NCBI GenBank assembly: GCA_041402045.1
Contig: JAWKSZ010000063.1
Coordinates: 1 to 50,011, forward strand
Direction of reading: 5' to 3'
DNA from: JAGQRJ01 sp041402045
GTDB lineage: Bacteria > Planctomycetota > J058
DNA length: 50,011 nucleotides
The notes under the pieces: model-generated
Told to the model about the DNA's origin: nothing
Databases searched by the model: none
Seen by the model: the letters and a program-made list of their open reading frames with translations, nothing else
Translations under genes and position numbers: made by a program
Shown: positions 21,031 to 30,256 of the stretch, one piece after another
Numbering within the stretch: position 1 is the stretch's first letter
How the letters are laid out: each line of letters begins with the position of its first letter

Positions 21031-22746
21031 CTACTGCAGGGCCTCGTCCGGGGCCCCTCCACGACGTAACGTCCGTAGTTTCAAGATCCCCTCCGCCAGG
21101 AGCCACACCGCGAGGCTCAGGAGGAGCACGGACAGCCCCACGAGCAGCCACTGCTCCTTGGCCGCGAACCCGCGCAGGTTGACCAGCAACGCGAGGATGG
21201 TCATGCCGGAGATCAGCGCGGTGGGCACGATCACGACCCAGGGGTTCCGCCCGCGCCGCACGAGGTAGAAGCTCAGGACCATGAGCGAGAGCGCGCCCAG
21301 GAGCTGGTTGCTGGCCCCGAAGATCGGCCAGAGCTCGGTCCAGTAGGCGCGCGTGGACCCGTCGGGGAGGGTCGTCCCCCCGAACACCAGCACCAGCGGC
21401 GAGAACGCAGCCACCGCAGAGGCGACGTAGGTGTTCTGCAGCGGCTTGATCCCGTAGCCCGCGGCGAGCTCCTGCACGATCATGCGCTGGATCCGGGTCG
21501 CGGTGTCGAGGGTCGTCGCGGCGAAGCTGATCACGATCACCGCCAGCACGGCCTGGCACAGGGGCAGGCTCAGCCCGGGCAGCCCCTGGAGGAAGGTCGC
21601 GCCTCCGTTCACGAAGGCCTGGAGCTTGAGCCCCATGGAGTTGGCCGAGCCCCAGTCGTGGTAATGGCTGAGCCAGGCCTCCTCCGAGGCGAAGCCCGCG
21701 CTGCAGGCCAGGAGCGCCATCAGCGCCAGGGCCCCCTCGCCGAGCATGGCCCCGTAGCCGATCGCGCGGGTGTCGCGCTCGTTGTCGACCTGCTTGCTGG
21801 TGGTCCCCGAGCCGACGAGCCCGTGAAAGCCGGAGATCGCGCCGCAGGCCACCGTGATGAACAGGAGCGGGAACCAGGGACCCGCGCCCTGGGGGTGGGG
21901 GTCGAAGGCCGGGGCCTGGACCGTGGGGTGCACGATCACCAGCCCCAGGTAGAGCGCCCCGAGCCCCACGAAGAGCTGGTGGGAGTTCACGAAGTCCCGG
22001 GGCTGGAGCAACAGCCACACCGGGAGCACCGAGGCCACGAAGGCGTAGACCAGGAGCAACACGACCCAGGTCTGGGCGGGGGTCCCCAGCAGACCGGGCA
22101 GGCGCCAGTCGGCGGCGTAGTGCACGCCGACCCACACCATGAAGTAGAGGAAGCCGAGGGCCAGGAGCGAGGGCAGCAGCAGCTTCGCCCCGCGCTTGTG
22201 CACGACGTAGCCCACGGCCGCGGCCACGAGGATCTCGATGTTCACCGGGAGCACCGAGGCGGGGTAGGCGTCGAACAGGGTCCCGATCACGAACGCGAAC
22301 ACCGCGAGCACGATCCAGGTCAGGAACAGCACGAACAGCAGGAACAGCAGGCGCGCGCGCGGGCCCACGATCCTCCCGGTGAGGTCGGCCACGCTGCTGC
22401 CGCCGTTGCGCGTGCTGAGGAACAGGCAGCCGAAGTCGTGCACGGCGCCGACGAAGATCGAGCCGAACACGATCCACAGCAGCGCCGGGAGCCAGCCCCA
22501 GATCACCGCGATCGCCGGCCCCAGGATCGGCGCCGCGCCGGCGACCGAGGTGAAGTGGTGGCCGAACAGCACGTGCCGCGAGGTGGGGACGTAGTCGACC
22601 CCGTCCTGCTTCTCGTGGGCGGGGGTCCGCCGGTGGGGGTCGACCCCGAAGATCCGCAGGGCCAGATACCGCGAGTAGACGCGGTAGGCCAAGGCGAAGG
22701 CGGCGAGCCCCAGGGCGGCGAGGACGACGGAGTTCACGGCGCGCAT
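21031..22746 (-). CDS. cstA: CstA-family carbon starvation / pyruvate transporter
   Basis: The protein has 571 residues, with about 16 membrane helices. I chose ATG 22746 (MRAVNSVVLAALGLAAFALA), which has GGGGGAG upstream; the frame extends 28 codons further without family resemblance. Family signatures are present: RYLALRIFGVDP, PTSRHVLFGHHFTSVAGAAP, CGAISGFHGLVGSGTTSKQ and FGASNQLLGALSL. It is at the short end of the family; E. coli CstA has about 700 residues. CstA and its relatives import pyruvate or peptides at carbon limitation. It is divergent from a kinase gene with an 82-base shared control region. Confidence 0.92.
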   Translation of the reverse strand: MRAVNSVVLAALGLAAFALAYRVYSRYLALRIFGVDPHRRTPAHEKQDGVDYVPTSRHVLFGHHFTSVAGAAPILGPAIAVIWGWLPALLWIVFGSIFVGAVHDFGCLFLSTRNGGSSVADLTGRIVGPRARLLFLLFVLFLTWIVLAVFAFVIGTLFDAYPASVLPVNIEILVAAAVGYVVHKRGAKLLLPSLLALGFLYFMVWVGVHYAADWRLPGLLGTPAQTWVVLLLVYAFVASVLPVWLLLQPRDFVNSHQLFVGLGALYLGLVIVHPTVQAPAFDPHPQGAGPWFPLLFITVACGAISGFHGLVGSGTTSKQVDNERDTRAIGYGAMLGEGALALMALLACSAGFASEEAWLSHYHDWGSANSMGLKLQAFVNGGATFLQGLPGLSLPLCQAVLAVIVISFAATTLDTATRIQRMIVQELAAGYGIKPLQNTYVASAVAAFSPLVLVFGGTTLPDGSTRAYWTELWPIFGASNQLLGALSLMVLSFYLVRRGRNPWVVIVPTALISGMTILALLVNLRGFAAKEQWLLVGLSVLLLSLAVWLLAEGILKLRTLRRGGAPDEALQ

Positions 22747-22815
22747 GCTCCCCCAGCGGCCGGGAGAAGTCACGAGATTCCTCCCCTCACGAGACCCGTC
22801 CCTCGCCGCGGGGGC

Positions 22816-22821
22816 TACGCT
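22816..22821 (+). promoter_or_regulatory. candidate -10 box, leaderless start of the kinase
   Basis: TACGCT at 22816-22821 lies only 7 bases before the ATG at 22829, so transcription would begin at or next to the start codon. Similar TA-N3-T boxes precede 25539, 30257, 39397 and 40788. No clear -35 is seen. Confidence 0.4.
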
Positions 22822-22828
22822 TGGGGCC

Positions 22829-24922
22829 ATGGCCGCTCAGCCCCACCCCGAGCTCCCAGGGATCCTCGGCCCGCGCTTCGTGGTCGAGGCCGAGCTGGGG
22901 CGGGGCGGCATGGGCGTGGTCCTGCGCGCCTTCGACCGCCAGCTCGGCCGCCTGGTCGCGGTCAAGCTCGCGCACACCGGCGAGCGCGCGGACCTGCTCG
23001 CCGCGCGGCTAGCCCGCGAGGGTCAGGCCCTGGGCCGGCTCGACCACCCCGGGATCGTGCGGGTGCACGACGCAGGGGAGCACGCGGGGCGCGCGTTCCT
23101 GGTGTGCGAGCTGGTCGAGGGCGCCCGCGGCCTGGGCGAGCTGTGGCCCGAGCTCGAGCGGCGCGAGCGCGTGCGCCTGATCCGCGACGCGGCGCAGGCC
23201 CTGGGCGCAGCCCACGCGCAGGGGGTGGTGCACCGCGACGTGAAGCCCGACAACCTGCTGCTCGACGACCGCGGGCGGCTGCGGGTCGCCGACTTCGGCG
23301 CGGCCGCGATCGCGGGCGCGGAGCGCCTGACCCGCTCTGGACACATGGTGGGCACGCCCTTCTACATGGCCCCGGAGCACGTGATGGGGGCGCGCGACCT
23401 GGGGCCCACGGCGGACGTGTGGTCCCTGGGGGTCGTGCTCTACGAGGCGTTGACCGACACCCTGCCCTTTCGCGCGGAGAACCTCGGCGCCCTCGCCGGA
23501 GAGATCGCGCGCTCGCGCCCGGCGTCGCCCCGCGCCCTCGACCCCAGCGTCCCGCCCTCCCTGGAGCGCGCCTGCCTGCGCTGCCTCGCGACGGCCCCCG
23601 AGCAGCGCTTCCCCGACGGGACCGCCCTGGCGGCGGCCCTCGACGCCTGGCTCCGCGGCGACGCCCCCCAGGGCCAGCCCTCGCTCTGGCCCTGGGTCCT
23701 GGCCGGGGGGCTCGCGGCGCTGACCGCCGCCGCGGGCGTCGTGCTCTGGCCGCGGGCCACCCCCAGCGCCCCCCCCTCCACCGCGGGTCCCCCTGCCGAG
23801 GACCCGCCGCCCCCGGAGCCCGACGAGGCCACGCTGCGCGCACAGGGACTCTCCGCCTGGCGCGACGCGGAGGGCCCGCTGGCGCGCTACGTCCTCGGAC
23901 GCGAGCTGAGCGCGCGCTGGCCCCAGGCGACCGAGCTGGACCCCGTGCGCGAGGCCCTGGCCACGGCGCGGCTGGCCCAGGAGCCGCTGGCCAGCTTCGC
24001 GGGACCCGAGCAGGAGAGCTACGCCTGCCTGGCGCCGGGGGGCGCGCTGTGGGGCACCGTCGGCGGGGAGCTGGTGCGCTGGGACCTGCGCGACGGCCGC
24101 GAGCGAGGGCGACTGAGCGCGGCGCCGCCCTACCGGGACCGGGTGCTCGCGCTGCCCGACGGCGGGCTCCTGGTCGAGGGGCGGGTGCCGCGCTGGCTCG
24201 ACCCTCAGGGGGCGCCGCGCTCCCTGCCGCAGGGGACCTGGTTCTCCGCGGCCTGCCTGGACGCCGCGGGCACGCACGCGGTGCTGGTCGACGCCGCAGA
24301 CGCCCTCGAGGTTTACGACGTCGCGTCCCGGCGGCGGCTGGGGCGGCTCGAGGGCCCCCACGCCAAGCCCTTGGGCTACGCGGTCAGCCCCGACGGGTCC
24401 CGCGCGGTCGCCTTCGTCGCCGACATCGACGACTCGAGCCCGCTCTCGGAGCTCGGTCGGGGCGAGCTCCTGATCTGGGACCTGCCCACCCGCGCGCGGC
24501 TCGTGCGCACCCCCCTCGTGCACCGCGTGCGCAGCGCGCGCTTCTCCCTCGACGGGCGGCATGTGTTCGCGGGGAGCACCGCGGGAGTGCTCCAGGCCTT
24601 CGACGCGGCTGACGGGGCGCTGCTGCGGGACCTGGCCCCGCCGGAGCGCGACACGGACCTCCTCCGCGAGCGGGCCCACGCGGGGGCGGTGCGCGGGCTG
24701 GTCGCGCTCCCCGACGGGCGCCTGCTCTCGGCGGCGGGGGTCTCGCCGGGGAACCCCTACGGGCACCAACTCCGCCTGTGGAACACCGCGACGGGGGAGC
24801 TCTTGTGGGAGCTGCGACCCTTCCCGGAGGATCCGCTGAACCTCAGCGTCGACCCGGAGCGCGGGCTGTTCGCGGTGGGCACCCGGGGCGGGCGGATCCT
24901 GGTCTACGCGCTGCCGGAGTGA
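22829..24922 (+). CDS. membrane Ser/Thr protein kinase with beta-propeller-like C-terminus
   Basis: The protein has 697 residues. The kinase domain (about 15-275) has P-loop GRGGMGVV (24-31), Lys46, HRDVKPDN (135-142), DFG 155-157 and MAPEH. One membrane helix lies at about 288-307 (WVLAGGLAALTAAAGVVLW), followed by a Pro/Glu linker. From about residue 390 the chain contains repeated WD40/quinoprotein-like blades (GELVRWDLRDGRERGRL, ELLIWDLPTRARLVR, LQAFDAADGALLRDLAP, LRLWNTATGELLWELRP). I chose ATG 22829; an upstream ATG at 22745 would add 28 residues of no kinase character and overlap the cstA start. It is divergent from cstA and ends 4 bases before the convergent rnhA. Confidence 0.9.
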   Translation: MAAQPHPELPGILGPRFVVEAELGRGGMGVVLRAFDRQLGRLVAVKLAHTGERADLLAARLAREGQALGRLDHPGIVRVHDAGEHAGRAFLVCELVEGARGLGELWPELERRERVRLIRDAAQALGAAHAQGVVHRDVKPDNLLLDDRGRLRVADFGAAAIAGAERLTRSGHMVGTPFYMAPEHVMGARDLGPTADVWSLGVVLYEALTDTLPFRAENLGALAGEIARSRPASPRALDPSVPPSLERACLRCLATAPEQRFPDGTALAAALDAWLRGDAPQGQPSLWPWVLAGGLAALTAAAGVVLWPRATPSAPPSTAGPPAEDPPPPEPDEATLRAQGLSAWRDAEGPLARYVLGRELSARWPQATELDPVREALATARLAQEPLASFAGPEQESYACLAPGGALWGTVGGELVRWDLRDGRERGRLSAAPPYRDRVLALPDGGLLVEGRVPRWLDPQGAPRSLPQGTWFSAACLDAAGTHAVLVDAADALEVYDVASRRRLGRLEGPHAKPLGYAVSPDGSRAVAFVADIDDSSPLSELGRGELLIWDLPTRARLVRTPLVHRVRSARFSLDGRHVFAGSTAGVLQAFDAADGALLRDLAPPERDTDLLRERAHAGAVRGLVALPDGRLLSAAGVSPGNPYGHQLRLWNTATGELLWELRPFPEDPLNLSVDPERGLFAVGTRGGRILVYALPE

Positions 24923-24926
24923 GCCC

Positions 24927-25430
24927 TCAGAGCGGGATCGGGGCGGCGTCCAGCCGGCGCTCCCGCGCCGGGTCGGCGCCGGCCTGCAGGCAGTCCATGG
25001 CCTCGTTGGCCAGGGCGTCGACGTAGTCGTTGCCCGGCTCCCCCGAGTGCCCGGCGACCCAGGTCCAGCTCACGTGGTGTTGGGCCAGGAGCTCGTCGAG
25101 GGGCTGGATCAGGTCCAGGTTCTTGAGCGGCTCCTTGCCCTTGCGCTTCCAGCCGCGGCGCTTCCAGCCAGCCACCCACTTGGTGGCCAGGTCGATCAGG
25201 TAGCGGCTGTCGGAGCGAATCTCGAGCCGCTGCCCCGGGCGCTTGAGCGCGCGCAGGAGCTCGAGGGCGGCCAGGATCTCCATGCGGTTGTTGGTGGTGT
25301 GGGCCTCGCCCCCGCGCTGCTCGAGGGTCTGCCCCGTCGAGCGGTGCACGAGCACGAAGGCCCAGCCCCCGACTCCGGGGTTCCCCCGGCAGCCGCCGTC
25401 GGTGTAGGCGATCAGCTTCGGCGCGCTCAC
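24927..25430 (-). CDS. rnhA: ribonuclease HI
   Basis: The protein has 167 residues and cleaves RNA in RNA:DNA hybrids. All four metal-binding acidic residues are visible: Asp11 in YTDGGCRGNPG, Glu51 in NNRMEILAAL, Asp74 in IRSDSRYLID and Asp135 in GHSGEPGND, along with the catalytic His128. The basic protrusion (WVAGWKRRGWKRKGKEP) is present, as in E. coli RNase HI. The start is GTG 25430. The divergent NYN gene starts 109 bases away. Confidence 0.96.
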   Translation of the reverse strand: MSAPKLIAYTDGGCRGNPGVGGWAFVLVHRSTGQTLEQRGGEAHTTNNRMEILAALELLRALKRPGQRLEIRSDSRYLIDLATKWVAGWKRRGWKRKGKEPLKNLDLIQPLDELLAQHHVSWTWVAGHSGEPGNDYVDALANEAMDCLQAGADPARERRLDAAPIPL

Positions 25431-25500
25431 CCGGGGAGTATCTCAGAATCCAGAGCGGCGGCGTGCCCACGCAGCGAGTGCGCGATCCCCCGCGCTGGTT

Positions 25501-25506
25501 TACGCT
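25501..25506 (+). promoter_or_regulatory. candidate -10 box before the NYN gene
   Basis: TACGCT (25501-25506) is followed by CTGCGCTCC. The same downstream string follows TAAACT at 40762-40767 upstream of another plus-strand gene. It gives a leader of about 25 bases before the GAGGAG ribosome site and ATG 25539. Confidence 0.4.
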
Positions 25507-25538
25507 CTGCGCTCCACCCCCCTGCTCGAGGAGCGTGA

Positions 25539-26312
25539 ATGAGCGAAGCGAACGGTGTCCAGCGGATCGCGGTGTTCCTCGACTTCGACAACGTCGTGCT
25601 CGGGCTGCCGGGGAAGTCGCCGTTCAACACCCAGGCCGTGCTCGACCGCGTGCTCGAGCTGGGCAAGATCGTGATCAAGCGGGCCTACGCGGACTGGACG
25701 CGCTACGCGAGCCACAAGCCCGAGCTGCACCAGCTCGGGTTCGACCTGATCGACATTCCGCACCGCTCGATGACCGGCAAGAACAGCGCGGACATTCGCA
25801 TGGTCGTGGACGCCATGGACGTGATCCTGAGCAAGCCCCACGTGGACACCTTCGCGCTGGTCACCGGCGACAGCGACTTCGTGCCCCTGGTCAGCAAGCT
25901 CCGCGAGCACGACAAGTGGGTGATGGGGCTGGGGGTCAAGGCCGCCACGAGCAAGCTGCTCCTGCACTCCTGCGACGAGTACGTGTTCTACGAGGAGCTC
26001 GAGGGGCTCTCGGCCCCCAAGCCGACGCCGGCCCGCTCCCGCTCCGGGCGGCAGCCCAAGGCCAGCGACCGCAAGAGCGAGGCCTTCGACCTGCTCAAGC
26101 GCACGGTGCGCGGGCTCAACCGCCGACACGACACGGTGTGGAGCTCCATGATCAAGCAGACGATCATGCGCAAGATCCCCTCGTTCTCCGAGTCGAGCTA
26201 CGGCTACGCCACCTTCGGCGAGATGCTCCAGGCGGCGGTGGACGCGAAGGTGCTCGAGGCCGAGCGCGACCGCAAGACCGGCAACTGGCGCGTGATCGGC
26301 GTGCAGGAGTAG
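25539..26312 (+). CDS. NYN-domain putative ribonuclease with C-terminal LOTUS (OST-HTH) domain
   Basis: The protein has 257 residues. Residues about 8-150 are an NYN (DUF88/LabA) domain with PIN-like acidic sites: FLDFDN (14-18), NSADIRMVVDAMD and VTGDSDFVPLV. The linker is basic and rich in Ser/Arg. Residues about 170-257 fit an OST-HTH/LOTUS domain (EAFDLLKRTVRGLN, then FGEMLQAAVDAKVLE and the terminal NWRVIGVQE). NYN domains are Mg-dependent nucleases, and LOTUS domains bind RNA or RNA-binding helicases, so a targeted RNase is likely. ATG 25539 has GAGGAG upstream. The Nudix gene follows after 3 bases. Confidence 0.87.
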   Translation: MSEANGVQRIAVFLDFDNVVLGLPGKSPFNTQAVLDRVLELGKIVIKRAYADWTRYASHKPELHQLGFDLIDIPHRSMTGKNSADIRMVVDAMDVILSKPHVDTFALVTGDSDFVPLVSKLREHDKWVMGLGVKAATSKLLLHSCDEYVFYEELEGLSAPKPTPARSRSGRQPKASDRKSEAFDLLKRTVRGLNRRHDTVWSSMIKQTIMRKIPSFSESSYGYATFGEMLQAAVDAKVLEAERDRKTGNWRVIGVQE

Positions 26313-26315
26313 CGC

Positions 26316-26843
26316 GTGGCGGGCCGGATCGCGGTGGTCGACGCCCACAACGCGTTCCTGCGCTGGGAGGAGCGGATCCAGGTGCACGAGCAGCGCCTGG
26401 TCCACCGCTCGATCCAGGTGCTCCTGTTCGACTCCCAGGGCCGGCTCGTGCTCCAGCGCCGGCACCGGCTCAAGCAGACGCACCCCGCGACCTGGGACCT
26501 GAGCTGCGCCGGGCACGTGGAGGAGTCGGACTACTCCGCCGGTCCCGACGACGAGCTCGACCGGGTCTACGCCGAGGTCGCGGCCCGGGAGGTCGAGGAG
26601 GAGCTCGGGGTGCGGCCCGCCCTCGAGGAGCTCGGGCACTTTCCGCCGGAGGCCGGGGTCCACTACGAGCAGATCCGCCTGTTCCGCGGGGTCTGCGACG
26701 GCCCGTTCACGCCGCAGCCCGAGGAGGTCGAGGCCTTGACCCAGCTCGCCCCCGCCGAGTTCGACGCCTTCGTCGCGCGCGAGCCGGTGACCCCCGCGCT
26801 GCTCTACTTCGTGGGCTGGGCCCGCGACCGCGGACTCTGGTGA
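26316..26843 (+). CDS. Nudix hydrolase, isopentenyl-diphosphate-isomerase-like subgroup
   Basis: The protein has 175 residues and starts at GTG 26316. The fold and order (HRSIQVLLFDSQGRLVLQRR, HPATWDLSCAGHVEESD, EVAAREVEEELGV) resemble the IDI/YfcD type of Nudix protein. The Nudix box is stretched: about 11 extra residues separate GHVEESD from the AAREVEEELG half, although the catalytic EVEEELG helix is intact. The substrate cannot be told from sequence; hydrolysis of a nucleoside-diphosphate-linked compound is the family role. It forms a pair with the NYN-LOTUS gene and ends 7 bases before the convergent upp. Confidence 0.87.
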   Translation: MAGRIAVVDAHNAFLRWEERIQVHEQRLVHRSIQVLLFDSQGRLVLQRRHRLKQTHPATWDLSCAGHVEESDYSAGPDDELDRVYAEVAAREVEEELGVRPALEELGHFPPEAGVHYEQIRLFRGVCDGPFTPQPEEVEALTQLAPAEFDAFVAREPVTPALLYFVGWARDRGLW

Positions 26844-26850
26844 GACCGAC

Positions 26851-27477
26851 CTAGGTCCCGAACATGCGGTCGCCGGCGTCGCCGAGGCCCGGGAGGATGT
26901 AGCTCTTCTCGTTCAGGCGCTCGTCGACCGACGCGGTGTAGATCGGGACGTCGGGGTGGTGCTCGTTGAAGTGCGCGACGCCCTCGGGGGCCGCGAGCAG
27001 GCACAGGAACTTGATGCTCTTGGGGTTCACCTGCTTGACCCGCTCGACCGCGGCGACGGCGGAGTGCCCGGTCGCGAGCATGGGGTCGACCAGGAGCACG
27101 TCGCGGTCGCTCATGTTCGGCGGGACCTTGAAGTAGTACTCCACCGCCACCAGCGTCTTGGGGTCGCGGTAGAGGCCCACGTGGCCGACGCGGGCCGAGG
27201 GCAGGATGTCCAGGATCCCCTGCAGCAGCCCGTTGCCCGCGCGCATGATCGACACGACCACGATCTTCTTGCCCTCGAGCACCGGCGCGCGCATGGGGCA
27301 GAGCGGGGTCTCTATGTCCTCGTAGACCAGCGGCAGGTCCCGGGTCACCTCGTAGGCCAGGAGCATGGCGATCTCGCGCAGCAGCCCGCGGAACTGGCTG
27401 GTGCTGGTGTCCTTGCGGCGCATGAGGGTCAGCTTGTGTTGGACCAGGGGGTGATCGATCACCGTCGGCTCGGGCAT
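26851..27477 (-). CDS. upp: uracil phosphoribosyltransferase
   Basis: The protein has 208 residues. It makes UMP from uracil and PRPP. The PRPP site is VDPMLATGHSAVAAVERV, with the first signature VVVSIMRAGNGLLQGI and the C-terminal uracil-binding end YILPGLGDAGDRMFGT. The start is ATG 27477. Its place downstream of the URC1 and URC4 genes (70 bases after URC4) is telling: in the yeast URC pathway the uracil phosphoribosyltransferase (URC6) is an essential step of uracil degradation, so this copy may serve catabolism as well as salvage. Confidence 0.97.
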   Translation of the reverse strand: MPEPTVIDHPLVQHKLTLMRRKDTSTSQFRGLLREIAMLLAYEVTRDLPLVYEDIETPLCPMRAPVLEGKKIVVVSIMRAGNGLLQGILDILPSARVGHVGLYRDPKTLVAVEYYFKVPPNMSDRDVLLVDPMLATGHSAVAAVERVKQVNPKSIKFLCLLAAPEGVAHFNEHHPDVPIYTASVDERLNEKSYILPGLGDAGDRMFGT

Positions 27478-27547
27478 GGAACTCCTCGGAGCAGGGGGCT
27501 GGGGTGTGGGGGAACGTTAACCCGTGAGACGGGAGGGCGGGGTCCGG

Positions 27548-28740
27548 TCAGAACACCGTCCCGTCGCTCAGGAGCTGGATCGGCGGGGTGCCGTCGCGGA
27601 GCTCGGCGGCGACCTCGCGCCCGGCGGCCCAGGTCCCGCCCTGGAGCACCTTGGCCAGGGGGAAGGACGCCGCGTCGAGGCCGAGGGCCGCGCGCACCTT
27701 GTCCGCGATCCGATCGAGGGAGGCCACGGTCAGCGCGCGCCACTCGACGATCACCGGGTCGCCCGGGGCGTGGGGCTCACCGAGGACGCCGGGGTGCTTG
27801 GGCACCAGCGCGCCCAGGTCAGGCGAGCAGCCCGCCGTGCGCGTGCTCGGGAGCGGTCAGGCGATCGAGCTCGAGCACCTCGGGCCCCGCCCACTCGAGC
27901 GGCTCGAGCAGCGGGTAGCTCAGCCCTGACTCCAGCTTGTGGAAGGGGACCAGCGCGTCGGTGCGCCCTCGAGGGCGGGGTGCGGCCACACGTCGCCGAG
28001 GTTCACCCCCTCGGCTCGACCCGGCCGGGCGGATCGGGCCCCGGCCTCGAAGGCACGACCTCGAGCGAGGTCGCCGCCTGGAGCCCCGCGGGTCCGCGCT
28101 TCAGGCGACGTCGTGAAGCCCGCCGGGGCGCCCGGTCCCGAACAGCTCCGGCGCGGCCTCGAGGCGGTCCGCCAGGCGCTCGAGCAGGCTCAGCGGCCCT
28201 CGAGCCCAGGCAGCGGGTTCTGGGGCCCGACCTGGAACCCGCCAGGCGAAGGCCAACCTGGCCAGGGCGCGCAAGCCCCAGGCGTCCTCCGTCGGCGGCG
28301 CTGCCGGCGGCGCCGGAGAGGAACAGGCGCAGGCTCGCGACCGCGGGCCCCTCCAGCGCCCGTAGCGCGTGCCGCCCTCGGTGTAGGCCCAGGCAGGACC
28401 GGCGCCGGCGTCGAGCAGCACGCTCAGGACCACGAGGTCGATCGCCGCCCTGCTCGTGCGGGTCGAGCCCCGCCGCCTCGAGGGCGCGGTCGAGCTCCGC
28501 GGTGCGCGCGACGCCGCCCACGTCGAAGTGCTGCCAGCGGCTGTGGTAGGGATCTCGAGGTCGGGTAAGGCGCGCGTCCGCCTGATGCGCGCAGCGCGTC
28601 GAGCCCGCCCTCGTCCGAGGGCGAAGTGCTCGAGAGCTCGCCGGCGGCCGCCAGCGCGTAGAGCGCCTCGCAGCGCGCGCGCACCGCGGCGGCGGTGAGG
28701 ATGTCCGCGGGGGTGCGGATCGCGGAGGGCTCGGCGCGAC

Positions 28741-28750
<10 letters not shown>
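27548..28750 (-). CDS. urc4: DUF1688 protein, URC4-like (uracil catabolism), multiple frame breaks
   Basis: The span fits a protein of about 400 residues, the size of DUF1688. The N-terminal end from ATG 28750 reads AAAVRARCEALYALAAAGEL. A middle part in another frame reads GGVARTAELDRALEAAGLDP. The C-terminal end, in clean frame, has DPVIVEWRALTVASLDRIAD, GLDAASFPLAKVLQGGTWAA and the terminal DGTVF. In yeast Urc4 is required for uracil use by the URC route; its exact reaction is not settled. The frame changes several times between about 27800 and 28650, while family-like residues continue across frames, so I infer sequence errors. The start overlaps the end of the URC1 gene by about 10 bases. 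Confidence 0.75.
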
Positions 28751-30002
<1,252 letters not shown>

Positions 30003-30256
30003 AGGACCTCCCGTCGACGTGGAAGCCCTCGAAGATAGCCGCCGCGGACGTCCGAGCCAACGAATAACAGCAGTTACGCCCGGATTCCGGGTCCCTTCGG
30101 CGAAGCGCTCCGGGACCCGCTCCGAGCGGCGCCCGCGCGGGGGGCACACCCGCGGAATCCCTGTGTCTGCGCAGATTTCCAGTCGCGCGAGGGGGGCATC
30201 TCCCAGACAATCGCGGTAGGCTTCGGCCCACCGCCCCAGCCCCCTCCGAGGACCCC
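30003..30256. promoter_or_regulatory. divergent control region between the URC operon and the mutase operon
   Basis: Both operons start from this 254-base gap. It contains a perfect 8-base inverted repeat, CGGGTCCC at 30088-30095 and GGGACCCG at 30112-30119, with another GCGAAGC heptamer (30100-30106) in its loop. On the plus strand TAGGCT at 30217-30222 is a candidate -10 for mutA. The inverted repeat could be an operator or an RNA hairpin in the URC leader. I see no cobalamin riboswitch (no B12-box-like sequence). Confidence 0.45.

Noticed and set aside
30003..30256. Cobalamin riboswitch ahead of the B12 operon
   Set aside because: No B12-box-like conserved sequence is seen, and the candidate -10 leaves only about 30 bases of leader, too short for this riboswitch.
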